Part shown: positions 6,058-7,272 of the stretch, piece after piece
How the letters are laid out: every line of letters begins with the position of its first letter
How positions within the stretch are numbered: the first letter of the stretch is position 1
NCBI GenBank assembly: GCA_030151505.1
Contig: JASLDQ010000150.1
Span: 1 to 7,272 of the forward strand
Reading direction: 5' to 3'
Length of the DNA stretch: 7,272 bases
Source of the DNA: Chromobacteriaceae bacterium
GTDB lineage: Bacteria; Pseudomonadota; Gammaproteobacteria; Burkholderiales; Aquaspirillaceae
Notes under the pieces: generated by a model
The model's input: only the letters and a program-made list of their open reading frames with translations
What the model was told of the DNA's origin: nothing
Database searches by the model: none
Position numbers and translations under genes: made by a program

Positions 6058-6284
6058 CGGAACCCGCCAGTGTGTTCGGCCGCGTGGTGCGCCGCGCGCG
6101 CGAATCCCAGCGCTGGTCGCAGGAGCGGCTGGCCGAGAAGGCCGACCTCAACCGTTCCTATCTGGGCGAGATCGAGCGCGGCGACGTGGTGCCCTCGCTC
6201 CACACCATGGCCAAGCTCGCCGGCGCGCTGGAACTCAAGCTGTCCGAGCTGGTGGCGCGCTGCGAAACCCACGGCCAGGTCTGA
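6054..6284 (+). CDS. Small XRE-family (Cro/C1-type) helix-turn-helix regulator
   Basis: A 76-residue protein made almost entirely of one Cro/C1-type helix-turn-helix domain. Residues 8-18 are helix 1, WSQERLAEKA (21-30) the first helix of the motif, and NRSYLGEIERG (33-43) the recognition helix region; VPSLHTMAKLAGALELKLSEL (47-67) completes the five-helix bundle. There is no effector or dimerisation domain beyond that, so it probably binds DNA as a simple dimer. The ATG at 6054 overlaps the acetyltransferase stop (ATGA) and has a strong AAGGAGG 7 nt upstream, so it is made together with the operon. It sits directly before the encapsulin gene, whose promoter carries a long inverted repeat, making that site the obvious candidate target. 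What it senses, and whether it represses or activates, is unknown. Confidence 0.88.
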   Translation: MTEPASVFGRVVRRARESQRWSQERLAEKADLNRSYLGEIERGDVVPSLHTMAKLAGALELKLSELVARCETHGQV

Positions 6285-6296
6285 GCCGTGCCATGC

Positions 6297-6324
6297 CCGG
6301 GCAGCGCCGCCTGCGCTGTCCCGG
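6297..6324 (+). terminator. Hairpin behind the XRE gene, possible weak terminator
   Basis: A 10-bp stem with one bulged T (CCGGGCAGCG at 6297-6306 with CGCTG-T-CCCGG at 6314-6324) and a 7-nt loop begins 13 nt after the regulator stop. No T-tract follows, so termination would be partial or factor-dependent. It may separate the acetyltransferase operon from the encapsulin transcript. The rest of the gap up to about 6428 holds no gene I can support. Confidence 0.35.
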
Positions 6325-6444
6325 ACGCCGCAGCGGCAAGCGCCGCCGGCCACCTTCCGACCGGACCAGGCGTGGCAGCACGCACCCTCGCCGCCTTCAA
6401 GCTGGTGCCCCCGCATTTCCGGCCGTGACCGGCACCGTGCTGCC

Positions 6445-6483
6445 GGCATTGGTGGCGATAGCATGTTGAACGCCGCCAATGCC
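6445..6483 (+). repeat. Long inverted repeat (candidate operator) upstream of the encapsulin gene
   Basis: Arms GGCATTGGTGGCG (6445-6457) and CGCCGCCAATGCC (6471-6483) match at 12 of 13 positions; the one mismatch would be a U-G wobble in RNA. The 13-nt spacer is ATAGCATGTTGAA. The arms flank and overlap the candidate -35 of the encapsulin promoter, the place expected for a dimeric or tetrameric repressor. As RNA it would be a stable hairpin but has no T-tract, so termination is unlikely. A smaller repeat, CCGGCA (6429-6434) and TGCCGG (6441-6446), adjoins it. Confidence 0.6.
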
Positions 6484-6494
6484 AAAGGGATATT
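6466..6494 (+). promoter_or_regulatory. Candidate promoter of the encapsulin gene
   Basis: TTGAAC (6466-6471) and GATATT (6489-6494), 17 nt apart, each match 4 of 6 sigma-70 positions. Transcription would begin near 6501, about 30 nt before the start codon. The -35 lies in the loop and first base of the second arm of the inverted repeat, and the spacer holds the rest of that arm, so a protein bound there would affect polymerase directly. Confidence 0.45.
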
Positions 6495-6531
6495 GCTTGT
6501 TGATTTTTCTCTGACCTCAAGGAGCCGTTCG

Positions 6532-7272
6532 ATGTCCGCCCATCCCGATGCCCAGCTGGCTCTCGGCGACCACGCCGCCCGCCAGCTTGCCAACGCGACC
6601 AAAACCGTCCCGCAGCTGTCCATCATCACGCCGCGCTGGCTGACCCACCTGCTGCAGTGGCAGCCGGTCGAGGCCGGCATCTACCGCCTCAACAAGGTGA
6701 AGAACCCGGAAGCGATCAAGGTCACCTGCACCGCGCGTGAAGAGGAAAACCAGTTGCCGCGCACCTTCGTCGATTACGAAGAGCAGCCGCGCGAGTTCTT
6801 CCTGAATGCCGTCTCCACCATCCTGGACGTGCACACCCGCGTCTCCGATCTGTACAGCAGCCCGCACGACCAGATCAAGGAGCAGCTGCGCCTCACCATC
6901 GAGACCATCAAGGAAAACCAGGAGTCCGAGCTGATTAACAATCCGGACTACGGCCTGCTGGCGCAAGTCACCGACGAGCAGCGCATCTTCCCGCTGACCG
7001 GCGCGCCGACCCCGGACGATCTGGACGAGCTGCTGACCAAGGTGTGGAAAGAGCCGGCCTTCTTCCTAACCCATCCGCTGGCGATTGCCGCATTTGGCCG
7101 TGAAGCCACCCGCCGTGGCACGCCGCCGCCGACGATCAGCCTGTTCGGTTCGCAGTTCATCACCTGGCGCGGCGTGCCGTTGATCCCTTCGGACAAAGTG
7201 CCGGTGGCCGATGGCAAGAGCAAGATCCTGCTGCTGCGCGTGGGCGACAAGCGCCAGGGCGTGGTCGGTCTG
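6532..7272 (+). CDS. srpI: Family 2A encapsulin shell protein, SrpI-like (3' end beyond window)
   Basis: 247 residues are visible with no stop; the family is about 300-310 long, so roughly the last 60 are missing. The sequence matches the SrpI family as I know it: LALGDHAARQLANATKTVPQ near the start, TPRWLTHLLQWQPVEAGIYR (33-52), DVHTRVSDLYSSPHDQIKEQ (99-118), TGAPTPDDLDELLTKVWKEP (156-175) and FITWRGVPLIPSDKVP (209-224). These shell proteins have the HK97 phage-capsid fold and self-assemble into hollow particles. There is no cyclic-nucleotide-binding insert in the visible part, which separates 2A from 2B. Family 2A shells enclose a cysteine desulfurase and have been linked to sulfur-starvation response and storage of elemental sulfur. 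The ATG at 6532 has AAGGAG 7 nt upstream; an in-frame ATG at 6463 lies inside the inverted repeat and lacks a good ribosome site. The acetyltransferase and rhodanese upstream support the sulfur role. Confidence 0.93.
   Translation, partial: MSAHPDAQLALGDHAARQLANATKTVPQLSIITPRWLTHLLQWQPVEAGIYRLNKVKNPEAIKVTCTAREEENQLPRTFVDYEEQPREFFLNAVSTILDVHTRVSDLYSSPHDQIKEQLRLTIETIKENQESELINNPDYGLLAQVTDEQRIFPLTGAPTPDDLDELLTKVWKEPAFFLTHPLAIAAFGREATRRGTPPPTISLFGSQFITWRGVPLIPSDKVPVADGKSKILLLRVGDKRQGVVGL

Noticed and set aside
5139..6284. 381-codon frame running through the acetyltransferase into the XRE gene
   Set aside because: Only its last 76 codons, from ATG 6054 with AAGGAGG, form a real protein. The earlier part is an Arg/Ala-rich out-of-frame reading of the acetyltransferase.
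6293..6469. Small 58-codon frame between XRE and encapsulin genes
   Set aside because: Arg- and Pro-rich, no ribosome site before its ATG, and it runs through a hairpin and into the inverted repeat. Most likely non-coding.
5901..6966. Minus-strand frames covering 5901-6680 and 6517-6966
   Set aside because: They are antisense to the XRE and encapsulin genes and show no domain or start signal.

Overview
The window is high-GC bacterial DNA, dense with genes, whose proteins look betaproteobacterial. The CysB-like regulator, YedE and the serine acetyltransferase suggest Neisseriales/Chromobacteriaceae, but that is a judgement from protein resemblance, not a search. Nearly every recognisable gene relates to import, sensing or handling of sulfur (or selenium) or amino acids.

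Left part, all minus strand (1-4171). Read in the direction of transcription, an amino-acid ABC importer comes first: a periplasmic binding protein (3365-4171), then two overlapping GltJ/GltK-type permeases (2552-3292 and 1845-2555), with no ATPase gene. Next is a CysB-type LysR regulator (756-1688) with its own promoter in an AT-rich gap and a terminator behind it. Last is the 5' part of yedE (1-366), a membrane protein of the YeeE/YedE sulfur/selenium transport family. A leader of about 200 nt precedes yedE. It can fold into several hairpins, ends in a strong intrinsic terminator, and has an alternative pairing that would break that terminator, so it is a candidate riboswitch or attenuator.

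Middle (4172-4565). A 394-bp gap separates the divergent left and right gene sets. It holds A-tracts and a strongly AT-rich promoter island directly upstream of the right-hand genes.

Right part, all plus strand (4566-7272). A single-domain rhodanese (4566-5066), a long EpsC/SrpH-type serine O-acetyltransferase (5071-6057) and a 76-residue XRE-type regulator (6054-6284) form a tight cluster. After a 247-bp gap with a near-perfect 13-bp inverted repeat laid over a candidate promoter comes the 5' four-fifths of a family 2A encapsulin shell gene (6532 to the window edge; SrpI-like, HK97 fold). Family 2A encapsulins are known to enclose a cysteine desulfurase. That cargo gene is not in the window and is expected just to the right.

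Working model: CysB senses sulfur status. The importer and YedE bring in sulfur (or selenium) compounds or amino acids. The acetyltransferase feeds cysteine synthesis through O-acetylserine. A desulfurase inside the encapsulin would release sulfane sulfur from cysteine for storage in the shell, and the rhodanese would move that sulfur on. The parts are read from sequence; the pathway is inference from what is known of this encapsulin family.
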